DNA of 64,000 bases, taken from positions 264,648,077 to 264,712,076 of the forward strand of contig CP136061.1 in the NCBI GenBank assembly GCA_032622095.1, read 5' to 3'. This document shows, one piece after another, positions 34,901 through 45,280 of the stretch (within the stretch, counting starts at the first letter, position 1; every line of letters begins with the position of its first letter). The notes beneath the pieces are model-generated. The model searched no databases, was not told the DNA's origin, and worked only from the letters and a program-made list of their open reading frames with translations. Origin of the DNA: Siphonodentalium dalli. Lineage: Eukaryota; Mollusca; Scaphopoda; Gadilida; Siphonodentaliidae. Made by a program: the position numbers and the translations under genes.

Positions 34901-35123
34901 CCTAACAATTTTTTATAATATTTTTTTAAATAAATGTTTCTTACAATTTTTAGGACATAAAAAAACAAAAACATCCATTACCCTGCAGGGAGCCCCACAC
35001 ATATATAGAAGCATATAGAAGAGTGTCGTCTGCTCATGTTTGTCTGGGGCTCTGTATGGGTGAAATTATAAAATTGTTAAAGAATACAAGAAAAAATTAT
35101 TAAAATTGTAAAAAATTGTTAGG

Positions 35124-35190
35124 CCAATGCATTCTCTTATATATGCGAGGCGACCTATGGTCGACTCGCATATATAAGAGAATGCATTGG
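35124..35190. repeat. 67-bp hairpin module (family D copy 3)
   Basis: Consensus sequence with ATTGTTAGG left flank and CACAGGGTA right flank. Confidence 0.95.
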
Positions 35191-35284
35191 CACAGGGTAA
35201 AACAATCCCGACTTACGACTGGATTTGATATGGCGGGTCACATATATTCCACGTATTCGTTCACATAATATAGTCCACGTATTT

Positions 35285-35870
35285 GACGCAGGCCAACAGA
35301 GAACAGGGAATGTAAACACACATCCAATTTATCTCCAAAATTATAGATTTGAGAAGAACACACTTCAACAATGAAATAGACTTTGTTTGAAGTTTTATAG
35401 TTTCCCTCGAAACTTCTGAACAGGAATTAATGTTCTATCAATGAATTTATTGCACGTCGTCCATGAATTTTTCTGTTGAATTATTGTTCTTACAGAACAT
35501 TAGATTCGATGAAACATTGTATTCTCGTCTCTTCGCGGGAATAATGTCCAACTTATTAAATATATATACATGTATATTTATATTCGTTCTTCTTACTGTC
35601 AGTCTTCAGACCGTCATGTACATATAGCCATACGGGTCAGGGGACTGTATGGGAGGGCTGCAGCCCCTCCAAAAGTTTTAAAAGCTCAAAATTCGGGCAA
35701 ATTGGATGGTATTTCAGGGAGGAAATTGTGGTAAATTACAGTATTTTTCTCAATTCTGCCCGAATGATACATATTTAAGGTTAATTTGAATCTATTTATA
35801 TTTATGTGTATATACAAGGTTTATTCTACAAAAACTAAGTACAGCCATGAGTATATCATGTATAAAAATA
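35285..35870. other. Gene-free stretch
   Basis: No gene recognised. A short hairpin, GGAGGGCTGCAGCCCCTCC, lies at about 35651-35669. Confidence 0.45.
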
Positions 35871-35880
35871 CGGGGGGAAA

Positions 35881-36245
35881 GTCTCAGTCCGTACGGCTAT
35901 GGTTATATCAGGTCGGGCCATCCTGAATTCCACTATTATAGTCTCAGCCCGTACGACTATGGTTATATCAGGTCGGGCACATCCTGAATTCCACCATTAT
36001 AGTCTCAGCCCGTACGACTATGGTTATATCAGGTCGGGCACATCCTGAATTCCACTATTATAGTCTCAGCCCGCACGGCTATGGTTATATCAGGTCGGGC
36101 ACATCCTGAATTCCACTATTATAGTCTCAACCCGTACGGCTATGGTTATATGGGTCGGGCACATCCTGAATTCCACTATTATAGTCTCAGACCGCACGGC
36201 TATGGTTATATCAGGTCGGGCACATCCTGAATTCCACTATTATAG
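35881..36245. repeat. 61-bp tandem array, six copies
   Basis: The unit starts GTCTCAGCCCGTACGACTAT and ends TTCCACTATTATA. Copies begin near 35881, 35941, 36002, 36063, 36124 and 36184, with one to three differences each. The last copy runs into GTGGTATTAGACCAT. Confidence 0.95.
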
Positions 36246-36555
36246 TGGTATTAGACCATAACATAGTCATGTTTCCTGTATTTTCGTTGGGAATAGAAGA
36301 CGGCGAATACCAGTGCACAGCCAAATTTCACTCTTAACAATATCGCAGCGAATGAACAGTCTTCCGACAAAATTTGATGTTCAATATTTTGCGCCAGCTT
36401 TGTTTTCAATAATATTATTTGACTAATATATTCCTTTCTACATGACAATAACATGATGACTCATTGCTCCTTCATAACAACATTTAAACTAATTGAATGC
36501 TAATTGAGTTGCTTATCATGATTGTGCCATCATGATTAATCATTCTCTTGGACAA

Positions 36556-36598
36556 TCTATTATATATTTTGAAAGATCTGTGTGTGTATGTGTTTGTT

Positions 36599-36640
<42 letters not shown>

Positions 36641-37443
36641 AAATCGATGGACTCGAAAACGACTAAGCCAATTTCGATGAAATTTGGTATTTGGATGTGT
36701 TTTCGGCCGGAGACGAACATAGGCATATTTATTTGTCCGTGCGAGGTCAACTTTTCACGTGCGGAGGTCAAATCTATTTTTACGCCGTTTTTGCGCTAAT
36801 ATATTTCAGTTCGGTGCTCACAAATCGATTCGATATAGCGCGAATAATAAATTGCCAGTCATATAATTTGCACGGTTAGAATCTGTGTGGCTTCATCTTT
36901 CCAACGATATATAATATGTATGTATCCGTTTTAGTTATCTGCCTCAATTATTAGGTACAAGTGGTACGATGCTTTTATCAGGATAAAATCAATGCGTAAT
37001 TTCTATGACGTCGTCAGAGGTCATAAAGTTAGATTACGTTAACTCTCACCCTGCCGATGCATTTGACTGTGTCGCGTTAACTCATCACCGGCCGAGGTAT
37101 CCGCAAATGACATTGGGCTATATATCTCGATAACGGGTGTAGCTATCGACTTGAAATTTGGTATGTGAATGTATCTTGCCCCGGATACGAATTTTATCGG
37201 GTCGCCGAGCACGTGCGACGCCAGCTTCGCGCATGCGCAGACGAGATCTCGGAAACGGGTTGAGATATTGACTTTAAATTTGGTATGTGAATGTATCTTG
37301 CCCCGGATACGAATTTTATCGGGTCGCCGAGCACGTGCGACACCAGCTTCGCGCATGCGCAGACCAGATCTAGGAAACGGGTGGAGCAATCGACTTGAAA
37401 TTTGGTTTTTTAATAGCCCGGACGAAGTCGGGTCACCTTCTAG
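36556..37443 (+). mobile_element. Non-autonomous Helitron, complete
   Basis: The 5' end is TCTATTATATATTTTGAAAG, then ATCTGTGTGTG, preceded by A. The 3' end is a hairpin (CCCGGACGAAGTCGGG with a bulged G), then TCACCTT and CTAG, followed by T, so the insertion is between A and T as for Helitrons. The interior has a (TG)n tract (36577-36638) and two to three direct units of about 122 bp (AAATTTGGTATGTGAATGTA at 37154 and 37276). The length is 888 bp with no Rep/helicase, so movement would need a partner element. Its repeat units generate a false minus-strand ORF at 37039-37506. Confidence 0.85.
36577..36638. repeat. (TG)n microsatellite
   Basis: Interrupted TG repeat with a pure run of about 18 units at 36604-36638, located just inside the Helitron 5' end, a common position for this tract in Helitrons. 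Confidence 0.95.
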
Positions 37444-37450
37444 TATATAT

Positions 37451-38068
37451 ATATAAGGCCAAAACAAAAAAGTGTTTTGGTTCTCGGGCAATTTTTTTCT
37501 TTTCAAATCAATGAGGGAGGGAGGGTTTTATTTTTTATTTTGTTCTGCTCATAGTAAGCATGGACAAAGATACCTTCCTCTGTCTAGTAATAACCAGAAA
37601 GGTAGAGGGAACTGCTATGCATATAAACTCATTTAGTCTTATATAAAAATGACATTGTACTACCAGTGTATGACTGGGATTACCTAACAATATATAATGC
37701 CCCTGACATTAACTACTGTTATTGTTATCTAAAAACTGATACCTCCCCATTCTAATATGTGATCCTGAATTTAGTCCTGTGCCTTTAAATTGTATAAAGT
37801 TACAATTGGTGTAAGTTGTTCACAATGACTAATTATAAGAAGAGCATGAGAATCAGCTAATCATGTTCTTAATTGTAGTCATCTATATACTTCATGTTGT
37901 AAGCCTGCAAGTCACTTTTTAACACATCACATGTTAGAGCTCAATGTACACTAATATTCAACACATATCTGCTATGGACATGTTGATAAAATAAAAATAA
38001 AATGATGCGGCCCTTTTTATTCAATGCGGCGGGGCCTGAGAACCAAAACTTTTTTTTTTTGGCCTAAT
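37451..38068. mobile_element. Foldback element H
   Basis: Left arm TAAGGCCAAAACAAAAAAGT, then TTTTGGTTCTCGGGC (37451-37487). Right arm GGGCCTGAGAACCAAAACTT, then TTGGCCTAATACC (38031-38068). A single end of the same family occurs at 45241-45280. No ORF. Confidence 0.75.
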
Positions 38069-38404
38069 ACCAATTTATTAAATCCACAAAACAGTAATGG
38101 TCATATACCACTATAATAGTGGAATTGAGAATGTGCCTGACCTGTATATGGAGCTGGTTTGTGATAGCTTGTCAACAATGAAGACTCCCACTAACACGAC
38201 ATGAATGTAGAATTGCTAAATTAAATATAAAAATTAACTCATTTTGAAAAGCATCACATTTTTTTCTTTGCCATATATAGTGGATGAATATACGAGAATA
38301 TTATTTATGGTTTCTTAGTGCCATATCCTGTAACCGGTTCATTATATTTGTAGTATATTTGTCCAATTTCTAATTGAATTGTTGTGGATCGGATCCAAAA
38401 ACCT

Positions 38405-39355
38405 ACTCTGTCTAACGCCCGTAGAGATCATATTCCATCATTACAAAACCTGGGAACTTATTGAAGTTTTGACAGGGAACCTTATAACGTCGTAAAAATA
38501 ACACGGGGGAATATATTTCTTAGTGATTATCTGTTCCTTAAAGGTACTCAATCCGATAAAACTCCTCTCAATTACTATTTCAATGGCTTCGGGGGTCAAA
38601 AATATTTGATTCGAGTCGAGGAAGTCACCCATCAAAGCTCAGATTTGTTAGATATCGATTTTAGAAATCTATTATTTTTCATTATCGGGAATACTATCTG
38701 GCCCAGAACTCAGTCAAAATTGCGTTAAAATAACCACTTGATTTTTGAGTTATCCATCCTTGTCTGTTTGAATAGATTTGGAGTACACATCCAGAGCAGA
38801 TTACGGCAGTTATTAGTACTCATCTCGAGTTAATAACAAATTTCAAAAATCAATATCTAATAACTCTGAGCTTTGTTTGATGGGTTCCTCGACTCGAATC
38901 AAAATATTTTTTACCCCCAAAGCCAAAGAAATAGTAATATAGGACCCTCTGATCGGATTGTTGTTGTTGGAATCTGTTGAGATGGGGACCCTCTTTACGG
39001 ATTGAGTACCTTTAATCGTGTACTTCACTAAATATGAAGATCCCAACTCTAAATTGCATGTTTTTCTGTGACTTTTGAGAGTCGATATCGCAATAAACTT
39101 TCAACGAATTACCCAGGAAAATAATCCGTAATTGTAAGAAACGCAAAGCAAAATCGCTCACAAAGTCACTCAAATAGTGAAATTTGAGTTGGGACCTTCA
39201 CCTACAGTGAAGTACATTATTAACAAAGAGATAATAACAAAGAAATATAATCCCTTTGTTATTTTTTCGATTTTATAAGGTTCCCTGTCAAAACTTCAAA
39301 AAGTTCCCAGGTTTTTTACTGGTGGAATATGATCTCTACGAGCGTTAGCCATAAT
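38405..39355. mobile_element. Family I inverted-arm element with a nested family F MITE
   Basis: GTAGAGATCATATTCCA, AAACCTGGGAACTT and TTTTGACAGGGAACCTTATA on the left (38423-38490) are mirrored at 39275-39350. The left arm is interrupted by family F copy 2 (38542-39011); its continuation CGTGTACTTCACT (from 39017) mirrors 39195-39220. The inner part repeats GCGATTTTGC and GAGTTGGGACCTTC-type sequences. Confidence 0.85.
38542..39011. mobile_element. Family F TTAA MITE, copy 2 (complete)
   Basis: Flanked by TTAA at 38538-38541 and 39012-39015. Ends AGGTACTCAATCCGATAAAA and TCGGATTGAGTACCT. Arms of about 200 bp include GGCTTCGGGGGTCAAAAATA and GAGTCGAGGAAG; a second inverted set lies at 38820-38935, so the whole element can fold back. 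Confidence 0.92.
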
Positions 39356-39392
39356 ATAGAGATGCATGGCATGATCTATGTAAACATAAGCT

Positions 39393-39476
39393 AGTGTTTC
39401 ACTTATTCCAGTGTTTCACTTATTCCAGTGTTTCACTTATTCCAGTGTTTCACTTATTCCAGTGTTTCACTTATTG
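39393..39476. repeat. 17-bp tandem repeat, five copies
   Basis: AGTGTTTCACTTATTCC five times (the last ends GCC), starting about 75 bp downstream of the bHLH stop codon on that gene's strand. Confidence 0.95.
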
Positions 39477-39551
39477 CCAGAAGTTTGATATTCCTTTTTC
39501 GGTGTCTGATTTTGGGGTCTCGCGAACATTATCACATTTATCATCATATTC

Positions 39552-40016
39552 CTACAACATAGAAGAAAGTTTCTTGATATAATCAATAGCTATCCGTAAA
39601 GTTTTCACCTTCGATAGACGTTTTGCCTTCCCTTCATTTGGAATGTGTTTCCGTAACTTCAGAAAGGCGTGGTTGACGGCCTGAACGCGCCTTCTTTCTC
39701 GAGCATTCCTCTTCGCCACCAGGTGGGCTGGTTTCTCCGAGTGGGGAACGTGTCTATAGTTATGCTTCTTTTCTCCCTTGCGCGACGCCTTGACTCGTCT
39801 CCGGGCTCTCTGAACACTTATGACGTCTGCGTTCACCTGCCAGGGATATTTCCGCAGCATCGTTGCCTTTTTATCTGAGACGATTGTAAACGCATTTGCA
39901 CCTGTCGCTGCTTCCTTGTTGTGAAAAATGTCTCCCGGTTGCATCTGCATGAATCGACACGGGGGGAACCGAGATTCGAACGACACACCTGCTGACATGT
40001 CGGGACGGGTCGCCAT
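39552..40016 (-). CDS. Achaete-scute-like bHLH transcription factor
   Basis: A single uninterrupted frame encodes 154 residues from the ATG at 40014-40016 to TAG at 39552. Residues 101-154 form a complete basic helix-loop-helix domain. The basic region [14 protein letters not shown] has the E107/R110 pair that contacts the E-box. Helix 1 is [10 protein letters not shown], the loop is short ([11 protein letters not shown]), and helix 2 is [13 protein letters not shown], ending four residues before the stop. The [14 protein letters not shown] loop and short tail fit the achaete-scute group, whose members heterodimerise with E-proteins and drive neural or other cell fates in the nucleus; a Ptf1a/Fer-type relative is less likely. 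Residues 66-85 are strongly basic. A TTG-initiated extension is unlikely: it adds only 28 codons and has TAA just upstream. The lack of introns, frameshifts or stops argues for a functional gene. It is the only clear host gene here. Confidence 0.88.
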   Translation of the reverse strand: MATRPDMSAGVSFESRFPPCRFMQMQPGDIFHNKEAATGANAFTIVSDKKATMLRKYPWQVNADVISVQRARRRVKASRKGEKKHNYRHVPHSEKPAHLVAKRNARERRRVQAVNHAFLKLRKHIPNEGKAKRLSKVKTLRIAIDYIKKLSSML

Positions 40017-40100
40017 ATTATCTGATGCGACTGCCAGGCCGCCGTTTATGTCTTTCCCCCAACCCTCTCCTTCGATTAGCTCGGAAATCGTTTCATTCAA

Positions 40101-40108
40101 TATTTATA
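40101..40108 (-). promoter_or_regulatory. TATA box of the bHLH gene
   Basis: TATAAATA on the minus strand lies 85 bp upstream of the ATG. A transcription start would be expected about 30 bp downstream, near 40070, leaving a 5' leader of about 55 nt. An out-of-frame ATG at 40094-40096 would lie upstream of that start. The assignment rests on position and sequence only. Confidence 0.5.
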
Positions 40109-40352
40109 GGAAACAAGGTTTATTTCATTTGTTCGCAGTTCGTTCTCAATTATCCTCACACGAACCGATTATCTTAGACAGGAGTAATTAAGGATGATGT
40201 GTTATAATAGAGACTCTATATTAATCTATTCGTGCTAGAGTACAATCTTCGCATATCTGCTATTGTATTCCATAAACTCGCTTTGGTTAAGAGACAATAT
40301 GTGACCCGCCATATCAAATCCAGTCGGAAGTCGGGATTTTTTTTACCCTGTG

Positions 40353-40419
40353 CCAATGCATTCTCTTATATATGCGAGTCGACCATAGGTCGCCTCGCAT
40401 ATATAAGAGAATGCATTGG
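40353..40419. repeat. Hairpin module, inverted (family D copy 4)
   Basis: Consensus 67-bp palindrome with the loop GTCGACCATAGGTCGCC. Confidence 0.95.
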
Positions 40420-40640
40420 CTTAACAATTTTTTATCATGTTTTTTAAATAAATGTTTCTGACAATTTTAGGACATAAAATAAAAAAAACATCCATTACCC
40501 TGCAGGGAGCCCCACACATATATAGAAGCACATAGAAGAGTGTCGTCTGCTCATGTTTGTCTGGGGCTCTGTATGGGTGAAATTATAAAATTGTTAAAGG
40601 ATACAAGAAAAAATTATTAAAATTGTAAAAAATTGTTAGG

Positions 40641-40707
40641 CCAATGCATTCTCTTATATATGCGAGGCGACCTATGGTCGACTCGCATATATAAGAGAAT
40701 GCATTGG
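40641..40707. repeat. 67-bp hairpin module (family D copy 4)
   Basis: Consensus palindrome, forward orientation, with ATTGTTAGG and CACAGGGTA flanks. Confidence 0.95.
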
Positions 40708-40889
40708 CACAGGGTAAAAAAAATCCCGACTTCCGACTGGATTTGATATGGCGGGTCACATATGTGCTTCAAAATATCAGATTCTGAAGTCTATATGCTC
40801 ATTCCTAAATTTAATATAGAAACAAATGAGCAGGTGTCGGAAGTACACATATGTACGGCTCCGCCATTTTCTTTTTAGAAGCAACTGAA

Positions 40890-41339
40890 AGATGCATAAT
40901 CCGAATTAACGTTCGCAAATTACTATTTCCTTGGCTTCGGGGGTAAACAATATATGATTCGAGTCGAGGAACCAACCCATCAAATCTGAGAGTGATCAGA
41001 TATCGATGTTTGAAATCTATTATTTTTCACCGCCGATTATTTTTAAGTGGCCCAGTAAACAGTAGACGAGAAGAGGGTCCCGGGCCAAATTGCGGATGAA
41101 GATGGATAACTCTCAAATCAAGTGGCTTTTTTGTGTCATATATTTGACAAACCGGAAAAATTTCGTTGAATAAAATGTTGATAAATAACAGATTTTGTGC
41201 AATTTTATACCATAGTTTACTGTGGTTAGTTTTATTTTTGGGCAATTACTCAATTCTGATAACTGAAGCGGCATTTAAAAAACTGTTGTGGTTGTTGGAA
41301 TCTTAAGATATGGGGACCATCGAATCGGATTGAGTACCT
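40890..41339. mobile_element. Family F TTAA MITE, copy 3
   Basis: Begins AGATGCATAATCCGAATTAA and ends TCGGATTGAGTACCT followed by TTAA (41340-41343); the left flank is CTGA rather than TTAA. Closely matches copy 4, including AAGTGGCCCAGTAAACAGT and GACAAACCGGAAAAATTTCG. The sequence between 41038 and 41245 gives a spurious minus-strand frame. Confidence 0.9.
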
Positions 41340-42044
41340 TTAAAGTGAACGTGTGTTTCTGCCGTTTCACGATGCTTCGGAAGTCGATAAATTACACTTT
41401 TCTGACCACTTGTCTATGTCATCACGATTGCATTGTGAAAGTTTAAATGGGTTAGAAAGGTTCCGAAAGTATGGTATACATTTTTAACAATTTTGCGATG
41501 AAATGTGTTTCATATATACCAAGATTTACACTGTTTTACAATCTTAGCCTATGTTTTTCCTGAGTTTTACGATATTTCGAATTTTGATAATTTTTTATTC
41601 ATAATGAGAAAGGGAAATTATTATTAATGATCCAAGCCTTCTTCGCCAAAAGAGAAACATTTAGCTAATATTAGAAGAAACACTCAGGCTCGAATGCGAC
41701 AATACTGCACATATACATGTATATACATATATACCGTGAATTTCAAATATGTGTATAAACAATTATATATCAATGTAAGGCATATAATGTATTAATTTAT
41801 TCATCGTTACCATGTGTAACTGCGCGTTGGTGTGTATTGCAACACACGTTCACAATCATGCACCCAATTTTCCAAATTCATTATTAAATTTAAACGAATC
41901 TATGTATACGATTCCGCAGTGTGCATATTCAGCATTCTCGTTGCGATAAACATGTATATATATATGTAAATCCCAATTAAACGAAGTATGAGCATATAGA
42001 CGACAAACAGCGGCAAACTTATCCGATCGAATATATTAACCGGA

Positions 42045-42163
42045 AGTATATCAACCGTACACTCAATCCAATGAGGCCATCTAAACTGAGCTGCATGACT
42101 GCCATATATCAACCGTACACCCAATACAAATGAGTCCATCTAAACTAAGATGTATGACTGATA
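42045..42163. repeat. Tandem dimer of about 59 bp
   Basis: ATATCAACCGTACACTCAAT and CCATCTAAACTGAG recur as ATATCAACCGTACACCCAAT and CCATCTAAACTAAG. Confidence 0.8.
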
Positions 42164-42270
42164 TATACAAGAATTTCCGGTGGTATACGGTACAATTTCA
42201 TTCTTATATAAGATTAAATGAGTTTATATGCATACCAGTTCCATTCTGGTTATTACTAGACAGAGGAATA

Positions 42271-43330
42271 TGTGTATCATATCATTGTCCATGCTTAATA
42301 TATGTGTATAATATCATTGTTCATGCTTACTATATGTGTATCATATAATTGTCCATACTTACTATATGTGTATCATACCATTGTTCATGTTTACTATATG
42401 TGTATCATGTCATTGTCCATGCTTACTATATGTGTATCATACCATTGTTCGTGTTTACTATATGTGTATCATGTCATTGTCCATGCTTACTATATGTGTA
42501 TCATATCATTGTCCATGTTTACTATATGTGTATCATATCATTGTTCATGCTTACTATATGTGTATCATATCATTGTCCATGTTTACTATATGTGTATCAT
42601 ATCATTGTTCATGCTTACTATATGTGTATCATATCATTGTCCATGCTTACTATATGTGTATCATACCATTGTTCATGTTTACTATATGTGTATCATGTCA
42701 TTGTCCATGCTTACTATATGTGTATCATACCATTGTTCATGTTTACTATATGTGTATCATGTCATTGTCCATGCTTACTGTATGTGTATCATATCATTGT
42801 CCATGTTTACTATATGTGTATCATATCATTGTTCATGCTTACTATATGTGTATCATATCATTGTCCATGTTTACTATATGTGTATCATGTCATTGTCCAT
42901 GCTTACTATATGTGTATCATATCATTGTCCATGTTTACTATATGTGTATCATATCATTGTTCATGCTTACTATATGTGTATCATATCATTGTCCATGCTT
43001 ACTATATGTGTATCATATCATTGTCCATGCATACTATATGTGTATCATACCATTGTCCATGCTTACTATATGTGTATCATACCATTGCTCATGCTTACTA
43101 TATGTGTATCATAGCATTGTCCATGCTTACTCTTTGTGTATCATGTCATTGTCCATGCTTACTATATGTGTATCATATCATTGTCCATGCTTACTATGTG
43201 TGTATCATATCATTGTCCATGCTTACTATATGTGTATCATACCATTGCTCATGCTTACTATATGTGTATCATATCATTGTCCATGCTTACTATATGTGTA
43301 TCATATCATTGTCCATGTTTACTTTATGTG
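42271..43330. repeat. 32-bp minisatellite, about 33 copies
   Basis: Unit TGTGTATCATATCATTGTCC plus ATGCTTACTATA. Variants (ATACCAT, TGTTCATG, GTTTACT) recur in blocks, suggesting higher-order amplification. All three forward frames stay open for about 1 kb because 32 is not a multiple of three and the unit lacks stops. The deduced 32-residue repeat is Cys/Tyr-rich and hydrophobic, with no known family. No start context, splice signal or upstream gene supports translation. Confidence 0.96.
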
Positions 43331-43365
43331 CAGAACAAAATAATAAAACAAATAAAAGCCCACCC

Positions 43366-44912
43366 TCCCTAGTCCAAGTCTTCTCGTACTAAAACCAGCT
43401 AAGATATTGGTATGTCGAGATGCTGGATTTTAGTCCGAGGTCGTCCCGTATGGTCTCTTAGATAAGATAAGTTTAATTGGCAAAAACATCCTTATAAGGA
43501 CAGTATGCATACATAATAACATATAATTGAACATTGTGTATTGAACAGTATAATAAATGATATTAATATAAGGTCAAGCTGAATGTGCAATGGATCATCT
43601 ATCATCTTATGACACGACTTACGCCCAAGGTTAGTTGCGGGAATTTATTGTGTATTTTACTCGATTTACCTAGCAAATCAATACGTGATGCTATATACAT
43701 CGGAAAGAGTGACATCTTATGGTCATAATGGTGTATAATAATCTAACTTTAATGTTAAATTACACATAGAATATTCCGGTTGATTGCCACAAACATCGCT
43801 TTTTTCTCTGTTTGTTTACGTTTTAACTGAAAGCCGAAGTGGTCCGAATAACTTCGGCATAATCCGGAGTTTGTGAGTTTGTTCTGGGTATGCTAGTTTC
43901 CGTTTCTATATATAGCGCGGGGTTTTCCGAACAAAATGGCGAAAACCGATCGCCCCAAAGTCCAGTTTCCTATGTGCTTTGAGAACAATTCCCGCACTAA
44001 AAACTTAATGACATAATGATAATGGAGGATCAGAACGGTAGTTTTGTTGACAATTTTCGCAAGCAACTTGTCAAAATTGGAGCAAATTAGAACTCTTGTG
44101 TCTGACTTGCCATGCGTGTGATTTTCATCCATGTGCATTTTGACTTTTGTGTTGATAAAATAATCGGAGAACCGAATCACACAGTTTCGAAATATAGTTC
44201 TTCCGTTTTAGTGGGACTTTTCAAACTAGGTTAAAAATTTGTACAAATTTTGTTTGATTTTTTGTGTGCTTAACAAGAGCAGTATATTGCTCTGTTCGCT
44301 TAGTATATATCTTAATTTCGCGGAAGTCCACCAAATGTGGGTGAATTGTAGCACGATATTATTTATTCTAATGCTCGTTGTGATTACACTGTTTTAAACT
44401 TTGAGAGGGTTGTAATTCCCTTAATTTATTTAATGTATTACATTTATATCTTCGATGTTAAATTAATCTATTTATTTTTTATTTATTGACACACATAATT
44501 ACGATTACAATGGAGAATTCATCGTAATTTGCGTTGTTAGTCGAAAATCTACGGAATATTTTCAACGGAAAATGCCGAACACAGTTCGCGAGGTCAACTG
44601 AGTTCGTATACTTTTAAAAATTTGTAAACATTGCGGTAAATGTCTCTTTTCGCATTAAATTACCGCTTTCAATTCACAACTGATGTGGGTTTCAGATCAA
44701 ATAGCATGTCTTCTGCGGAAAATATCCGTTTATTGTCGCAATTGTGATATTTTATTTCATATAATTGTGGTTTTATTTGAGCGGGTCATTAACGCTTAAC
44801 TCGTGTCATAAGAACGCTATGCGCGCGATCTCGGACTAAAATCCAGCATCTCGCCATACCAATATCTTAGCTGGTTTTAGTACGAGAAGACTTGGACTAA
44901 CCCTCCACTCGC
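43366..44912. mobile_element. Element J with inverted arms of about 75 bp
   Basis: Left arm (43366-43440) contains AGTCCAAGTCTTCTCGTACT, ACCAGCTAAGATATTGGTAT and GATGCTGGATTTTAGTCCGA. The right arm (about 44842-44912) is its inverted copy. The interior of about 1.4 kb contains a possible LINE tail (43455-43560) and no recognisable transposase; a 95-codon minus-strand frame (43893-44180) has no recognisable domain. Confidence 0.85.
43455..43560 (-). mobile_element. LINE 3'-end fragment
   Basis: TTGGCAAAAACATCCTTATA, then AGGACAGT, matches the 3' untranslated tail of the LINE at 51.7 kb (TTGGCAAAAAAACATCCACA, then AGGACAGT). Both follow a GATA or AGATA repeat tail. Confidence 0.6.
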
Positions 44913-45248
44913 TGATTAAAAAAAAATAGCCCGATTTGTAAACATTGCGGTAAATGTCTCTTTTCGCATTAAATTACCGCTTTCAATTCACAACTGATGT
45001 GGGTTTCAGATCAAATAGCATGTCTTCTGCGGAAAATATCCGTTTATTGTCGCAATTGTGATATTTTATTTCATATAATTGTGGTTTTATTTGAGCGGGT
45101 CATTAACGCTTAACTCGTGTCATAAGAACGCTATGCGCGCGATCTCGGACTAAAATCCAGCATCTCGCCATACCAATATCTTAGCTGGTTTTAGTACGAG
45201 AAGACTTGGACTAACCCTCCACTCGCTGATTAAAAAAAAATAGCCCGA
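44621..45248. repeat. Perfect 314-bp tandem duplication
   Basis: 44621-44934 and 44935-45248 read the same throughout by eye, including the poly-A tract GATTAAAAAAAAATAGCCCG. Each copy includes the right arm of element J and the flank after it. Confidence 0.93.
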
Positions 45249-45280
45249 GAACCAAAATCTTTTGTTTTGGCCTAATATTC
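45241..45280. repeat. Single end of element H
   Basis: GCCCGAGAACCAAAATCTTT, then TGTTTTGGCCTAATA, matches the terminal arms at 37451-37487 and 38031-38068. Confidence 0.7.

Larger units (their letters stand above)
34780..35244. mobile_element. Family D TA-type MITE, copy 3
   Basis: Complete, 465 bp, terminal repeats TGTGTCCCGCCATATCAAAT and complement, flanked by TA. It lies between two copies of an ATTCCACGTATTYGTTCACA direct repeat. It carries modules at 34834-34900 and 35124-35190. Confidence 0.93.
36205..38142. mobile_element. Inverted-arm element hosting a Helitron and another foldback
   Basis: GGTCGGGCACATCCTGAATT, then CCACTATTATAGTGGTAT at 36205-36262, is mirrored at 38093-38142 (CCACTATAATAGTGG, AATGTGCCTGACC). 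The inside contains the Helitron 36556-37443 and the foldback 37451-38068. The 61-bp array has therefore grown from the left terminal repeat. Confidence 0.7.
40299..40761. mobile_element. Family D TA-type MITE, copy 4, upstream of the bHLH gene
   Basis: Complete 463-bp copy with TGTGACCCGCCATATCAAAT termini flanked by TA. It carries modules at 40353-40419 (inverted) and 40641-40707. It starts about 190 bp upstream of the TATA box of the bHLH gene. Both terminal repeats share the same variant (CAGTCGGAAGTC left, GACTTCCGACTG right), indicating arm correction or a recent insertion. Confidence 0.95.

Noticed and set aside
37039-37506. 155-codon minus-strand frame
   Set aside because: It spans the Helitron 3' repeats and end and then the start of foldback H; no domain, and explained by tandem 122-bp units.
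40017-40100. N-terminal extension of the bHLH protein from a TTG codon
   Set aside because: Non-ATG start, in-frame TAA immediately upstream, and the extension would overlap the expected transcription start; the ATG at 40014-40016 is preferred.
42302-43392. Candidate Cys-rich membrane protein family
   Set aside because: Three frames of a 32-bp minisatellite; no independent coding evidence.
43893-44180. 95-codon minus-strand frame inside element J
   Set aside because: No recognisable domain or catalytic motif, and the length is expected by chance.
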